Both the position numbers and the translations under genes were made by a program. A stretch of 64,000 nt of DNA from Acinetobacter sp. ANC 7912 (GTDB lineage: Bacteria > Pseudomonadota > Gammaproteobacteria > Pseudomonadales > Moraxellaceae), in contig NZ_CP156795.1 of assembly GCF_039862785.1 (NCBI RefSeq), positions 1,240,001-1,304,000 on the forward strand, in the 5' to 3' direction. Positions within the stretch are counted from its first letter, which is position 1. Each line of letters starts with the position of its first letter. This document shows, piece after piece, positions 24,491 to 33,460 of this stretch. Under the pieces are notes generated by a model. It did not search any database. It saw only the letters and a list, made by a program, of their open reading frames with translations, and was not told the DNA's origin.

Positions 24491-25000
24491 ATGAAGGTAT
24501 GGCTGGGTACTTTGGCTCTTGGTTTGATGTTGGTGGCATGTTCAGAGGAAGCACAGAAAGCTGAGGTTGATCCAAAGCAATATCAGGTACAATCTGCTCA
24601 GGAATTACAGCAGCGTTTTGAAGCGCTCAACCAGAAACTGGCAACGGATTTTGCTCAGTTTAAAAAAGTAGAAAGTATTGCCTTTGCCCATCAGTTTCCA
24701 CTGGATGTGAATAATCTACAAACCCTGAACCAGCATTTAGTGGCCAGTACCGCATTAAAGCCCACAAAAATTGCCTACTGTGACATGATGAATGGCTATT
24801 TTGCCGAAATGTATCGTCTGGGGCATCACAATCTAAATCTGCTTAATACTGTGAAATTGCCAAACGCAGAAAAAGAAAACCTGAAAGCTGATTTCTCCAG
24901 TGCTGACCAATTCTACACCTTTATTCTGGATCGCTATACCAGCTACCGCCAGGTACAGCAGGTCATGAATTATGGCTGTAACCTGAAGGCTGCTCTATAA
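24491..25000 (+). CDS. Lipoprotein, unknown function
   Basis: The 169-aa protein has a clear lipoprotein signal: MKVWLGTLALGLMLVACSEE, with lipobox LVAC (Cys at about residue 17). The mature part is mainly helical, with a Gln-rich LQQRFEALNQKLATDF segment and two further cysteines that may pair. No enzyme motif is visible. ATG 24491 is chosen because the upstream TTG at 24476 would precede the signal peptide. It lies 65 bp after the DUF4130 gene, so co-transcription is possible, but nothing else links it to DNA repair. Confidence 0.75.
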   Translation: MKVWLGTLALGLMLVACSEEAQKAEVDPKQYQVQSAQELQQRFEALNQKLATDFAQFKKVESIAFAHQFPLDVNNLQTLNQHLVASTALKPTKIAYCDMMNGYFAEMYRLGHHNLNLLNTVKLPNAEKENLKADFSSADQFYTFILDRYTSYRQVQQVMNYGCNLKAAL

Positions 25001-25067
25001 AAAACGAAACAAGCATAAAAAGTCTATTTTATGAAGAACTTTTTATCTTGGATAAGTCGAATGAATG

Positions 25068-25095
25068 AAAAAGCCTGCAACTGGGCAGGCTTTTT
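25068..25095. terminator. Bidirectional terminator between convergent lipoprotein genes
   Basis: AAAAAGCCTGC, an AACTG loop, GCAGGCTTTTT, with A and T runs on both sides. It lies between stop codons at 25000 and 25134. Confidence 0.9.
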
Positions 25096-25133
25096 ATTAG
25101 TAAATATTCAACTCAGAATAAGTGATTGCTGAA

Positions 25134-25445
25134 TTAATTTTCCGCTTTTTCACGGACATTTGCGGCACCCTCTTCAACTGAACCAGCCACGGCTGCAGTC
25201 GCATCTTTGGCAGCTTCTTTAGCGTTTGCAGCTGCTTCTTTGGCATTGTCCGCGGCATTATCGGCAGCGACTGCGGTTTCGTCTGCAGCATGATTGGTGG
25301 CATCTGAAATGTCATGACCTGCCTGTTCAGCTGCATTTTCTAAATGTTCACCGGTGGTCGCACCTGTCTCAGGCTGTTTTTCCTTGCTACAGCCAACCAA
25401 AGCAACTGTGGCCGTCAAACCTAAAGCAATAAGAAGTTTATTCAT
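25134..25445 (-). CDS. Small alanine-rich lipoprotein
   Basis: The 103-aa protein has a lipoprotein signal MNKLLIALGLTATVALVGC. After the Cys it is a long Ala/Asp/Glu/Lys-rich segment with repeated AADNAADNAKEAAANAKEAAKD blocks in imperfect 7- and 11-residue spacing, predicted to form one amphipathic helix, as in Lpp-type or LEA-like proteins. The function is unknown; envelope spacing or stress protection is an inference. ATG 25445 is the only sensible start because a longer frame to 25703 crosses the metK terminator. It is read away from metK with its own promoter region. Confidence 0.8.
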   Translation of the reverse strand: MNKLLIALGLTATVALVGCSKEKQPETGATTGEHLENAAEQAGHDISDATNHAADETAVAADNAADNAKEAAANAKEAAKDATAAVAGSVEEGAANVREKAEN

Positions 25446-25571
25446 TGTGTTTTTCCTTTTGTTGTCATAGATCATTGAATAACAAGATAGTATCGGAATC
25501 ACGTGCTTCAGAATGCTAAAAAATGTGGCTTTCGTGTAAAAGTTGTCAACCATTTGGAAAACGCTGAAAAC

Positions 25572-25600
25572 AAAAAAGCCTGCATAAAGCAGGCTTTTTA
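25572..25600. terminator. Terminator after metK
   Basis: AAAAAAGCCTGC, an ATAAA loop, GCAGGCTTTTT. On the minus strand the A run becomes the U tract that ends metK. Confidence 0.9.
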
Positions 25601-25611
25601 GAGCTGAAAAA

Positions 25612-26778
25612 TTACAGACCGGCAGATACGCGCAGTGCTTCAACTTTATCTGTTTTTTCCCAAGTAAAGGCCGTATCAGAACCTTGACGGCCAAAGTGAC
25701 CATAAGCCGCAGTTTGCTTATACATTGGCTGTAACAGATTCAACATACGGGTAATGCCGTATGGACGCAGGTCAAAGTGTTCACGAACCAATTGAATGAT
25801 CAGTTCATCAGAAACTTTACCAGTATTGAAAGTGTTGATTGAAATCGAAGTTGGCTCTGCAACACCAATTGCATAAGACACCTGGATTTCACATTTATCA
25901 GCCAAGCCAGCAGCAACGATGTTTTTCGCAACATAACGGCCAGCATACGCAGCTGAACGGTCCACTTTTGAAGGATCTTTACCAGAGAAAGCGCCACCAC
26001 CGTGACGTGCCATACCACCGTAAGTATCGACAATGATTTTACGGCCAGTCAGACCACAGTCACCTACAGGACCACCGATCACAAACATACCGGTTGGGTT
26101 GATGTGGAATTTGGTATCTGCATGGAACATTTCAGCAGGAATGATTTTCTTCACGATCTCTTCAATCACAGCTTCTTTCAAATCAGCTTGTGTAATTTCA
26201 GGATCGTGCTGGGTAGAAAGTACTACGGCATCCAGACGTACCGGCATGCCATTTTCATACGCGAATGTCACTTGGCTTTTTGCATCAGGGCGTAACCAAG
26301 GCAGGGTACCATTACGACGTAACTCAGCCTGTTTTTCCATCAAGCGGTGTGCATAAGAAATTGGTGCAGGCATTAACACGTCAGTTTCACGGCTGGCATA
26401 ACCGAACATCAGACCCTGGTCACCGGCACCTTGATCTTCAGGTTTTTGACGGTCAACACCCTGAGCGATTTCAGGAGACTGTTTACCGATCATGTTGATT
26501 ACGGCACAGGTTGAACCGTCAAAGCCAAGATCAGAATGGTGATAACCGATGCCATTTACGGTTTTACGTACAATCGCTTCGAAGTCAACATTTGCAGTTG
26601 TTGTGATTTCACCGGCAAGTACAACAGCACCCGTTTTTACAAGCGTTTCACAAGCAACCCGCGCATATGGGTCTTCTTTTAAGATTGCATCCAAGATAGC
26701 ATCACTGATTTGGTCAGCCATTTTATCTGGATGGCCTTCGCTTACAGATTCCGAGGTAAATACAGCGTACTCGCGCAT
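25612..26778 (-). CDS. metK: S-adenosylmethionine synthetase MetK
   Basis: MetK makes S-adenosylmethionine from methionine and ATP. The 388-aa length and motifs are standard: [25 protein letters not shown] (catalytic His in GHPDK), [12 protein letters not shown], the [13 protein letters not shown] segment, [21 protein letters not shown] and [23 protein letters not shown] (P-loop-like ATP site). ATG 26778 follows AGGA at normal spacing; the longer frame to 26874 has no support. An IS982-family element lies about 190 bp upstream, between metK and tkt, and its nearer end may affect metK expression. Confidence 0.97.
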   Translation of the reverse strand: MREYAVFTSESVSEGHPDKMADQISDAILDAILKEDPYARVACETLVKTGAVVLAGEITTTANVDFEAIVRKTVNGIGYHHSDLGFDGSTCAVINMIGKQSPEIAQGVDRQKPEDQGAGDQGLMFGYASRETDVLMPAPISYAHRLMEKQAELRRNGTLPWLRPDAKSQVTFAYENGMPVRLDAVVLSTQHDPEITQADLKEAVIEEIVKKIIPAEMFHADTKFHINPTGMFVIGGPVGDCGLTGRKIIVDTYGGMARHGGGAFSGKDPSKVDRSAAYAGRYVAKNIVAAGLADKCEIQVSYAIGVAEPTSISINTFNTGKVSDELIIQLVREHFDLRPYGITRMLNLLQPMYKQTAAYGHFGRQGSDTAFTWEKTDKVEALRVSAGL

Positions 26779-26968
26779 AGTCCTATCACAGTTAATTTTA
26801 AAGACCCGATATGTTACATCGTGTTGCGCCAGAGGACTAGGTTTGAACGGTAAAATTGGCTGAAATTGTTTCAATTTAATTCGTTTTTATTTGAATAACA
26901 GTATTTGAAAAATTGATATATAAAGGATGAATACGTGTTTGGGCTATTTTTTGCCTTTCATAAATCTA

Positions 26969-27947
26969 ACCTGAGTTCGATGAAATCCACTTAACCTTTT
27001 AGCATATTTTGGAAAGTTGGCTTATTGGGGTTCAAACAATAAGCCACTACAGCAGCCATGATATTCACCATGAAGTTATTTACCGAACGATGACGTGAAT
27101 GTTCAAGTTGATGTAAATTTTTTAATTGATCATTCACTGTTTCGATCAATCCTCTTCTGCAAAGTAATTGTTTTTCTTCTTCAGTTTGGATGGGTTTATT
27201 TTTCATATTCCGACGTGATGGGGTCAATATTTTCAGTCCTCTTGCTGCTAAAGCTTCGGCTTTTGCTTTGCTCAAATAGCCTTTGTCTCCGAGTAGGATC
27301 CCTTTTAATTCTTGAGTTAAAGATTCTAATATAGCAACATCATGAACATTTCCCGATGTCAGCTTGAGATTAATAATTTCACCTAAATTATTGATAACGA
27401 GATGTAATTTAAAACCATAAAACCAACCCGTACTACTTTTTCCACGACCGGCCAAGCCTTTAAATACACGATGCCTTTTAATCCGAAGATTATGGCAAAC
27501 TACCAATTTAGTGGAGTCAATGATACTGATTCCCGTATCTTTTCCTTTCACCTGATGGAAGAAACAACTCAGAGCTTGCAAACAACGGGGCATGATTTCA
27601 ATAAATCGGTTGTAGCTAAGCAGTTTAGGAAAAGCAGATTTCCAGAATGGAACGATCATTTGGCAATAAAAATATTTGAAGAATCTCAAACCGGATTGAT
27701 GAAATAAAATGACAATGGTCATTGCTTCAGACAAGCTTAAAGCTGACTTTTTCAACCTGGTTTTTTGATTAGAAATTAAAGCTTTCTCTAAAGATTCATT
27801 AAATTTTTTGCAGAAATCATCCAAAATACAAAATAATTCGGTAATATGATCCATTGAGAAGCCTTGTTTTATAACATTTTGTCTTGAGAACCAATATGTT
27901 ACAAAAACAGGGCTTTTTTTCTACTCTTTTTTATATCGAACTCAGGT
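26969..27947 (-). mobile_element. IS982-family insertion sequence, copy B, complete
   Basis: The 979-bp element has inverted repeats beginning ACCTGAGTTCGAT at both ends and is flanked by an 8-bp direct repeat TAAATCTA (26961-26968 and 27948-27955). It is near-identical to copies A and C; one difference seen is a run of 6 rather than 7 T/A bases near the inner end. It lies in the metK-tkt intergenic region and disrupts no gene. Confidence 0.95.
26991..27854 (-). CDS. IS982-family transposase (first type), copy B
   Basis: Complete 287-aa transposase identical in protein sequence to the copy at 32575-33438. Motifs: SIIDSTKLVVCHN (first Asp), GWFYGFKLHLVI, GDKGYLSK (second Asp) and RGLIETVNDQLKN (Glu). 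The frame has no lesion, so the element should be mobile. It is oriented the same way as copy A and opposite to copy C. Confidence 0.95.
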   Translation of the reverse strand: MDHITELFCILDDFCKKFNESLEKALISNQKTRLKKSALSLSEAMTIVILFHQSGLRFFKYFYCQMIVPFWKSAFPKLLSYNRFIEIMPRCLQALSCFFHQVKGKDTGISIIDSTKLVVCHNLRIKRHRVFKGLAGRGKSSTGWFYGFKLHLVINNLGEIINLKLTSGNVHDVAILESLTQELKGILLGDKGYLSKAKAEALAARGLKILTPSRRNMKNKPIQTEEEKQLLCRRGLIETVNDQLKNLHQLEHSRHRSVNNFMVNIMAAVVAYCLNPNKPTFQNMLKG

Positions 27948-27955
27948 TAAATCTA

Positions 27956-28491
27956 GTTTGGTTGATCTGAGAAGGTGTATATCAATCATAGTTTTCGCGC
28001 ATCTAATTTAAGCTACTTTTGCTTGATTGATTCATCAAATTTTAAAGTTATGGCTCATATCAAGTGTAAGAAAGTCTGTATTTCCACCAAGAACATTTTT
28101 TAAAAACTTTAGATCCAGAAAAGTGAAAATGCAGTTGAGCTTTAAAACTGTTTAGTCCGATTAGTGATATGAAATAATAATTGAATCAGTCAAGGTGATA
28201 AGCAGGTAGTTGTAGAGCGAATTTATTTACAAATAATTTGAATATTTTAAAACCAGAATCAGTATTTAACTATATGTAAAATAGAGTTTTTATACTAATA
28301 AAAGGGCAGAGATCAGTTACTTTATAGGCTTATACTGTAGATTAAATGTACGATAACGAATCCAAACCACAATAAAGTGATAAATATTGTAGGCTGCACT
28401 TTACCCCTCGTCGTTTTTTTAAGACAATATGCAGCAGTTTTGAAAGTCTTTTTCATCAATTTCTATTTCTGAATTATTTGGACTCTGATTT
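27956..28491. other. Gene-free stretch upstream of tkt
   Basis: About 536 bp between the IS982 target duplication and tkt. I see no convincing coding frame and no clear RNA gene. A sequence TTATACT near 28330 could be a -10 element for tkt, which would give a 5' leader of about 150 nt. The region is AT-rich. The IS insertion at its far end has not removed this likely promoter. Confidence 0.5.
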
Positions 28492-30480
28492 ATGACAACC
28501 CCGCTTAATGAACGTCGTGTTGCAAACGCAATTCGTGTATTGGCAATGGATGCTGTGCAAAAAGCAAACTCAGGACATCCAGGTGCTCCGATGGGGATGG
28601 CAGACATCGCTGATGTGGTTTGGCGTGAATTTTTAAGCCACAATCCAACTAACCCGAATTGGGCAAACCGCGACCGCTTTGTATTGTCTAACGGTCACGG
28701 CTCAATGCTGCAATATGCACTTCTTCATTTAACGGGCTATGATCTTTCAATCGAAGATTTGAAATCATTCCGTCAATTACATTCTAAAACGCCTGGTCAC
28801 CCAGAATTGGGCTATGCACCAGGTGTTGAAACCACCACTGGTCCTTTAGGCCAAGGGATCGCAAACGCGGTTGGTTTTGCCCTGGCTGAAAAAACGCTTG
28901 CTGCTCAATTCAATAAAGATGACATTAAAGTTGTTGACCACTACACGTATTGCTTCCTAGGCGATGGCTGTCTGATGGAAGGTATTTCTCACGAAGCATG
29001 TTCATTGGCCGGTACTTTGGGTCTGGGTAAACTGGTTGTTTACTATGATGACAATGGTATTTCTATTGATGGTGAAGTAGAAGGCTGGTTCTCTGACGAT
29101 ACAGAGCAACGCTTCAAGTCTTACGGCTGGCAAGTGATTAAAGTTGACGGTCACGATAGCGATGCTATCCGTCAGGCAACTATTGAAGCAAAAGCTGAAA
29201 CTGCTAAACCAACCCTGATCATCTGTAAAACCATTATCGGTTTAGGTTCTCCGAACAAACAAGGTAAAGAGGACTGCCACGGTGCGCCATTGGGTAATGA
29301 CGAAATCGTATTAACTCGTGAAGCACTGGGCTGGACTGAAGGTCCATTTGAAATTCCTGCTGACGTTTATGCAGCTTGGGATGCAAAAGAAAAAGGTAAA
29401 GCAGCTGAAGCAGCTTGGAACGAAACTTTTGCAGCATATGCAGCGAAATATCCAACTGAAGCAGCTGAACTGAAACGCCGTCTGTCTGGTGAACTTCCAG
29501 CTGATTTCGTTGCTAAAGCAGACGCTTACATTGCTGAAGTAAATGCCAAAGCTGAAACAGTGGCAACCCGTAAAGCAAGCCAGGCTGCGATTCAGGCATT
29601 TGCTCCTGAACTTCCAGAAATCTTAGGTGGTTCTGCTGACCTTGCAGGTTCTAACCTGACTTTATGGAAAGGGGCAAAAGGCGTAGAATCTGATCCTGCG
29701 GGTAACTACGTACACTACGGCGTACGTGAGTTCGGTATGACTGCGATCGCCAACGGTGTTGCATTACACGGCGGTTTCATTCCTTACGTCGCAACATTCC
29801 TGATGTTTATGGAATATGCGCGTAATGCAGTCCGTATGTCAGCACTGATGAAACAACGCGTGATTCATGTTTACACTCACGACTCTATTGGCTTGGGTGA
29901 AGATGGTCCAACTCACCAGCCAGTTGAACAAATCGCATCTTTACGTGGTACACCAAACCTGAATACATGGCGTCCATGTGACACTGTTGAAGCTGCAGTG
30001 TCTTGGAAATCTGCGCTGCTGCGTAGCGAAGGCCCAACTGCGTTGATCTTCTCTCGTCAAAACCTGCCTTTCCAAACCCGTACTCAAGCACAAATTGAGA
30101 ACATTGCCAAAGGTGGTTATGTATTGGCTGAAGAAAAAGGCGAACTGAAAGCGATCATCATCGCCACTGGTTCTGAAGTTGAACTGGCAATGGCAGCTCA
30201 CGCACAGCTTGAAGGTGTACGTGTGGTTTCTATGCCATGTGCTGAAGAATTCATGAAACAGGATGCTACTTACCGTGAAGCGGTTCTTCCATCAAACATC
30301 CGTGCACGTGTTGCTGTTGAAGCTGCGCATGTAGATTACTGGTGGAAATTTGTCGGTCTAGACGGTCGTGTGATCGGTATGACCACTTATGGTGAATCAG
30401 CGCCTGCTAAAGACCTGTTTAAACACTTCGGTATTACAACTGAGGCAGTTGTCGCAGCAGTGAAAGAAATTACTGCTTAA
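28492..30480 (+). CDS. tkt: Transketolase
   Basis: Transketolase moves two-carbon units between sugar phosphates in the non-oxidative pentose-phosphate pathway, using thiamine diphosphate. The 662-aa product fits the family. Visible motifs are [36 protein letters not shown], the ThDP-binding [18 protein letters not shown]...[22 protein letters not shown], the pyrimidine-domain GxREFGM segment and [18 protein letters not shown] with catalytic His residues. ATG 28492 agrees with homologues; its ribosome site is weak (GGACTC). A terminator follows directly. Confidence 0.96.
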   Translation: MTTPLNERRVANAIRVLAMDAVQKANSGHPGAPMGMADIADVVWREFLSHNPTNPNWANRDRFVLSNGHGSMLQYALLHLTGYDLSIEDLKSFRQLHSKTPGHPELGYAPGVETTTGPLGQGIANAVGFALAEKTLAAQFNKDDIKVVDHYTYCFLGDGCLMEGISHEACSLAGTLGLGKLVVYYDDNGISIDGEVEGWFSDDTEQRFKSYGWQVIKVDGHDSDAIRQATIEAKAETAKPTLIICKTIIGLGSPNKQGKEDCHGAPLGNDEIVLTREALGWTEGPFEIPADVYAAWDAKEKGKAAEAAWNETFAAYAAKYPTEAAELKRRLSGELPADFVAKADAYIAEVNAKAETVATRKASQAAIQAFAPELPEILGGSADLAGSNLTLWKGAKGVESDPAGNYVHYGVREFGMTAIANGVALHGGFIPYVATFLMFMEYARNAVRMSALMKQRVIHVYTHDSIGLGEDGPTHQPVEQIASLRGTPNLNTWRPCDTVEAAVSWKSALLRSEGPTALIFSRQNLPFQTRTQAQIENIAKGGYVLAEEKGELKAIIIATGSEVELAMAAHAQLEGVRVVSMPCAEEFMKQDATYREAVLPSNIRARVAVEAAHVDYWWKFVGLDGRVIGMTTYGESAPAKDLFKHFGITTEAVVAAVKEITA

Positions 30481-30505
30481 TCACTCGATTAAACAGCTTT
30501 TCGAG

Positions 30506-30536
30506 GACGCCCCAGTTTTGGGGCGTCTTTTGTTTT
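30506..30536 (+). terminator. Terminator after tkt
   Basis: GACGCCCC, an AGTTTT loop, GGGGCGTC and TTTTGTTTTG. Confidence 0.92.
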
Positions 30537-30610
30537 GTCTTTTCAGCTATTCCATGCATCAACAGCTGAAAAGTTCTCCCCATGGTTGATTGCAAAAAAG
30601 TGAGATGAAC

Positions 30611-30826
30611 ATGAGTTTATATGAGCAAATTAACGATGAAATTACTTTAATGGATGCAGGTGAACAGAAGTGGATTGGTCAGGACCTGCCACTGGAAGCC
30701 ATGATGGCAGTAGAGCTGTTACTGCAAGAAATGGCGGAAGAAAAGATCATCAAGATCCGTCGTAAGAATCATGAAAAACATTCTGGTTTAAAACAGGTTG
30801 ACCGCATCTTGGTAGAAAAGCTCTAA
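30611..30826 (+). CDS. Small hypothetical protein, 71 aa
   Basis: I do not recognise this family by name. The acidic N-terminus (MSLYEQINDEITLMDAGEQ) leads into a helix-rich middle with LEAMMAVELLLQEMAEE and a basic C-terminus (IRRKNHEKHSGLKQVDRILVEKL). ATG 30611 is preceded by GTGAG at good spacing; ATG 30605 is the alternative. There is no signal peptide. It sits between two terminators, so it is a single-gene transcript. Its conservation cannot be judged from the sequence alone, but codon use looks like that of the neighbours. Confidence 0.7.
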   Translation: MSLYEQINDEITLMDAGEQKWIGQDLPLEAMMAVELLLQEMAEEKIIKIRRKNHEKHSGLKQVDRILVEKL

Positions 30827-30841
30827 GCTGAAAACTCAAAT

Positions 30842-30862
30842 AGCCCCAATCGGGGCTTTTTT
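30842..30862 (+). terminator. Terminator after the 71-aa gene
   Basis: AGCCCC, a short AATC loop, GGGGCT and a T run. Confidence 0.9.
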
Positions 30863-30969
30863 GTTTTTGTCAGATATCTTTTCAGTAAATTTGGAAATCT
30901 AAGAACTTACTTTTGCATTAAAAATAGCCTAAGCTGATTTAATCACTTTTAATAAAAGCATCTATAACA

Positions 30970-31422
30970 ATGATACAAGAACAAATTCAGGTTGTTCCTT
31001 TGGAAAAGATTAGTCAGCAGGAATGGCTACCACTCTGACAAGATTATCAAACTTTTTACCAGACTAAACTCTCGGATCAATTAAATCAGAATACCTGGCA
31101 AAAGCTAAGCAGTCTCGAGCTTGAGCATATCTATGGCTTTGCTATCATCCTCGATCAGCAAGTGGTGGGCATTGTGCATGTGATTGAACATGACAGTTGC
31201 TGGATGTTGACGCCGTATGCCTATTTACAGGATTTATATATCCATGCTGATTTTCGTGGGCGAGGCGTAGCAAGGGCTTTGATTGAACAGGTATATCAAC
31301 ATGCAAAACAGCGTGGTTGTGATCGGATTTATTGGTTGACGCATGAGACCAATACAACAGCCCAGCAATTATATGATCGGGTGGCAAAGAAAACCGGATT
31401 TATTCAATACAAGATGACCTGA
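30970..31422 (+). pseudogene. GNAT acetyltransferase with an internal stop codon
   Basis: Read from ATG 30970, the frame is a GNAT-type N-acetyltransferase of 150 codons interrupted only by TGA at codon 23 (31036-31038), in the context WLPL-stop-QDYQTFYQ. A TGG (Trp) codon mutated to TGA would explain it. The rest is intact and carries the acetyl-CoA-binding motif LYIHADFRGRGVARALIEQVY and the C-terminal TTAQQLYDRVAKKTGFI. A shorter protein could start at an internal codon but would lack the first strand and helix. The substrate is unknown; homologues acetylate small amines or protein N-termini. Reassigned TGA is not expected in this genus. Confidence 0.85.
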
Positions 31423-31548
31423 TATCGGCAGAGTCATTCTGCTTACAATTTTACCGTTCCATGCATGCAACAAATCGTTCTATCTTTAGCGATGTAAATA
31501 ATTCCAATTCAGCTAGATTAGAACCTATTCAAAACAGAGGGTTATGAC

Positions 31549-32139
31549 ATGAAATTAATAACTTTGGCTGTGGGCCTGACTTTGGCTACTGTAGCAACAT
31601 TCTCCATGGCAAAACCAGTGGCTTATACCATTGATCCGGGACACACTGCGACCGTATTTAGCTGGAGTCACTTTGGCTTTTCTACGCCTTATGCCAACTT
31701 TAGCGATATTCAGGGCACCATTAATGTCGATAATGAAAAACCTGCCAATTCATCTGTGAATGTCACAATTCCAGTATCCAGTATCAATACTAATGTCAAA
31801 GCACTGGATGAGCATATTCAAAGCGCAGAATTTTTTGATGTTGCGAAATATCCAAATATCACCTTTAAAAGTACCAAGGTTCAAGCTTTAGGCAAAAACA
31901 AATATAAAATTACTGGTGATCTCACAGTGAAAGGCGTGACTAAGCCAGTGGTGCTGGATGCAGTGTTAAATAAACAGGGCGTACACCCAATGACTAAGCT
32001 GCAAACGGTTGGTTTTAATGCAACGACTTCATTTGACCGTTCTGCATTTGGTGTAGGGGCATATGTACCAAATGTCGGTGATAAGATTACTGTGAATATC
32101 ACGACTGAAGCTTCTGTGCCGGCTCCGAAAAAGAACTAA
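31549..32139 (+). CDS. YceI-family periplasmic lipocalin-like protein
   Basis: The 196-aa protein has a signal peptide (MKLITLAVGLTLATVATFSMA, cleaved near AMA-K) and a YceI domain, a lipocalin-like barrel that binds isoprenoid or other long lipids in the periplasm. Family marks are YTIDPGHTATVFSWSHFGFST, NVTIPVSSINTN, EHIQSAEFFDVAKYPNITFKST, GDLTVKGVTKPVVLD and FNATTSFDRSAFGVGAY. ATG 31549 follows AGAGGG. The terminator that should follow was split by an IS4-family insertion. Confidence 0.93.
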   Translation: MKLITLAVGLTLATVATFSMAKPVAYTIDPGHTATVFSWSHFGFSTPYANFSDIQGTINVDNEKPANSSVNVTIPVSSINTNVKALDEHIQSAEFFDVAKYPNITFKSTKVQALGKNKYKITGDLTVKGVTKPVVLDAVLNKQGVHPMTKLQTVGFNATTSFDRSAFGVGAYVPNVGDKITVNITTEASVPAPKKN

Positions 32140-32480
32140 ACCAATAAAAAAGCACCCGATTGGGTAATGCCAGTCAGTTAAGCAAATATTAGAAAAATGT
32201 AGTAAAAATGAGTGTATGTAAATACGCTCATTTTTTTATGTCTTTATCTGAACATTTAGAATCCACTCTTGAACATGCTCTCCCATCACTTAGCCATTTT
32301 TGTGAACTTATTGACTTAAATTGGATTGAAACATCTCTGCATCAAACAGGTAAGGCATCGATCAGAAGGAGAAAATTACCTGCTGAGCACGTGGTTTGGC
32401 TTGTTCTTGGGCTTGCCTTGTTTCGCAATCAACCCATCAGCTATGTGGTAGAACAATTAAAACTCGTGTTTGGTACAACA

Positions 32481-33460
32481 ACCTGAGTTCGATATAAAAA
32501 AAGAGTAGAAAAAAAGCCCTGTTTTTGTAACATATTGGTTCTCAAGACAAAATGTTATAAAACAAGGCTTCTCAATGGATCATATTACCGAATTATTTTG
32601 TATTTTGGATGATTTCTGCAAAAAATTTAATGAATCTTTAGAGAAAGCTTTAATTTCTAATCAAAAAACCAGGTTGAAAAAGTCAGCTTTAAGCTTGTCT
32701 GAAGCAATGACCATTGTCATTTTATTTCATCAATCCGGTTTGAGATTCTTCAAATATTTTTATTGCCAAATGATCGTTCCATTCTGGAAATCTGCTTTTC
32801 CTAAACTGCTTAGCTACAACCGATTTATTGAAATCATGCCCCGTTGTTTGCAAGCTCTGAGTTGTTTCTTCCATCAGGTGAAAGGAAAAGATACGGGAAT
32901 CAGTATCATTGACTCCACTAAATTGGTAGTTTGCCATAATCTTCGGATTAAAAGGCATCGTGTATTTAAAGGCTTGGCCGGTCGTGGAAAAAGTAGTACG
33001 GGTTGGTTTTATGGTTTTAAATTACATCTCGTTATCAATAATTTAGGTGAAATTATTAATCTCAAGCTGACATCGGGAAATGTTCATGATGTTGCTATAT
33101 TAGAATCTTTAACTCAAGAATTAAAAGGGATCCTACTCGGAGACAAAGGCTATTTGAGCAAAGCAAAAGCCGAAGCTTTAGCAGCAAGAGGACTGAAAAT
33201 ATTGACCCCATCACGTCGGAATATGAAAAATAAACCCATCCAAACTGAAGAAGAAAAACAATTACTTTGCAGAAGAGGATTGATCGAAACAGTGAATGAT
33301 CAATTAAAAAATTTACATCAACTTGAACATTCACGTCATCGTTCGGTAAATAACTTCATGGTGAATATCATGGCTGCTGTAGTGGCTTATTGTTTGAACC
33401 CCAATAAGCCAACTTTCCAAAATATGCTAAAAGGTTAAGTGGATTTCATCGAACTCAGGT
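32481..33460 (+). mobile_element. IS982-family insertion sequence, copy C, complete and nested
   Basis: The 980-bp element runs from ACCTGAGTTCGAT to its inverted copy and has a 7-bp target duplication TACAACA (32474-32480 and 33461-33467). It lies inside the IS4-family transposase gene and is inverted relative to copies A and B. Copies A and C share a 7-base A/T run next to the repeat, while B has 6. Confidence 0.95.
32575..33438 (+). CDS. IS982-family transposase (first type), copy C
   Basis: Complete 287-aa transposase, identical in protein sequence to copy B. The DDE motifs (SIIDSTK, GDKGYLSK, RGLIETVNDQLK) are intact and the frame is uninterrupted, so it is probably active. Being nested in an IS4 element, it must be the younger of the two insertions. 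Confidence 0.95.
   Translation: MDHITELFCILDDFCKKFNESLEKALISNQKTRLKKSALSLSEAMTIVILFHQSGLRFFKYFYCQMIVPFWKSAFPKLLSYNRFIEIMPRCLQALSCFFHQVKGKDTGISIIDSTKLVVCHNLRIKRHRVFKGLAGRGKSSTGWFYGFKLHLVINNLGEIINLKLTSGNVHDVAILESLTQELKGILLGDKGYLSKAKAEALAARGLKILTPSRRNMKNKPIQTEEEKQLLCRRGLIETVNDQLKNLHQLEHSRHRSVNNFMVNIMAAVVAYCLNPNKPTFQNMLKG

Noticed and set aside
25446-25703. N-terminal extension of the alanine-rich lipoprotein
   Set aside because: The longer frame would cross the metK terminator and part of metK and place the lipoprotein signal in the middle of a protein.
1-27947. Composite transposon bounded by IS982 copies A and B
   Set aside because: The segment between them holds core genes (thiE, hemL, rapA, dusB, metK), and copy B has its own 8-bp target duplication, so each copy inserted independently.
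30970-31422. Selenoprotein with a UGA-encoded selenocysteine
   Set aside because: No SECIS-like hairpin or Sec-machinery gene was recognised, and GNAT enzymes have no use for selenocysteine at this place; a Trp to stop mutation is simpler.
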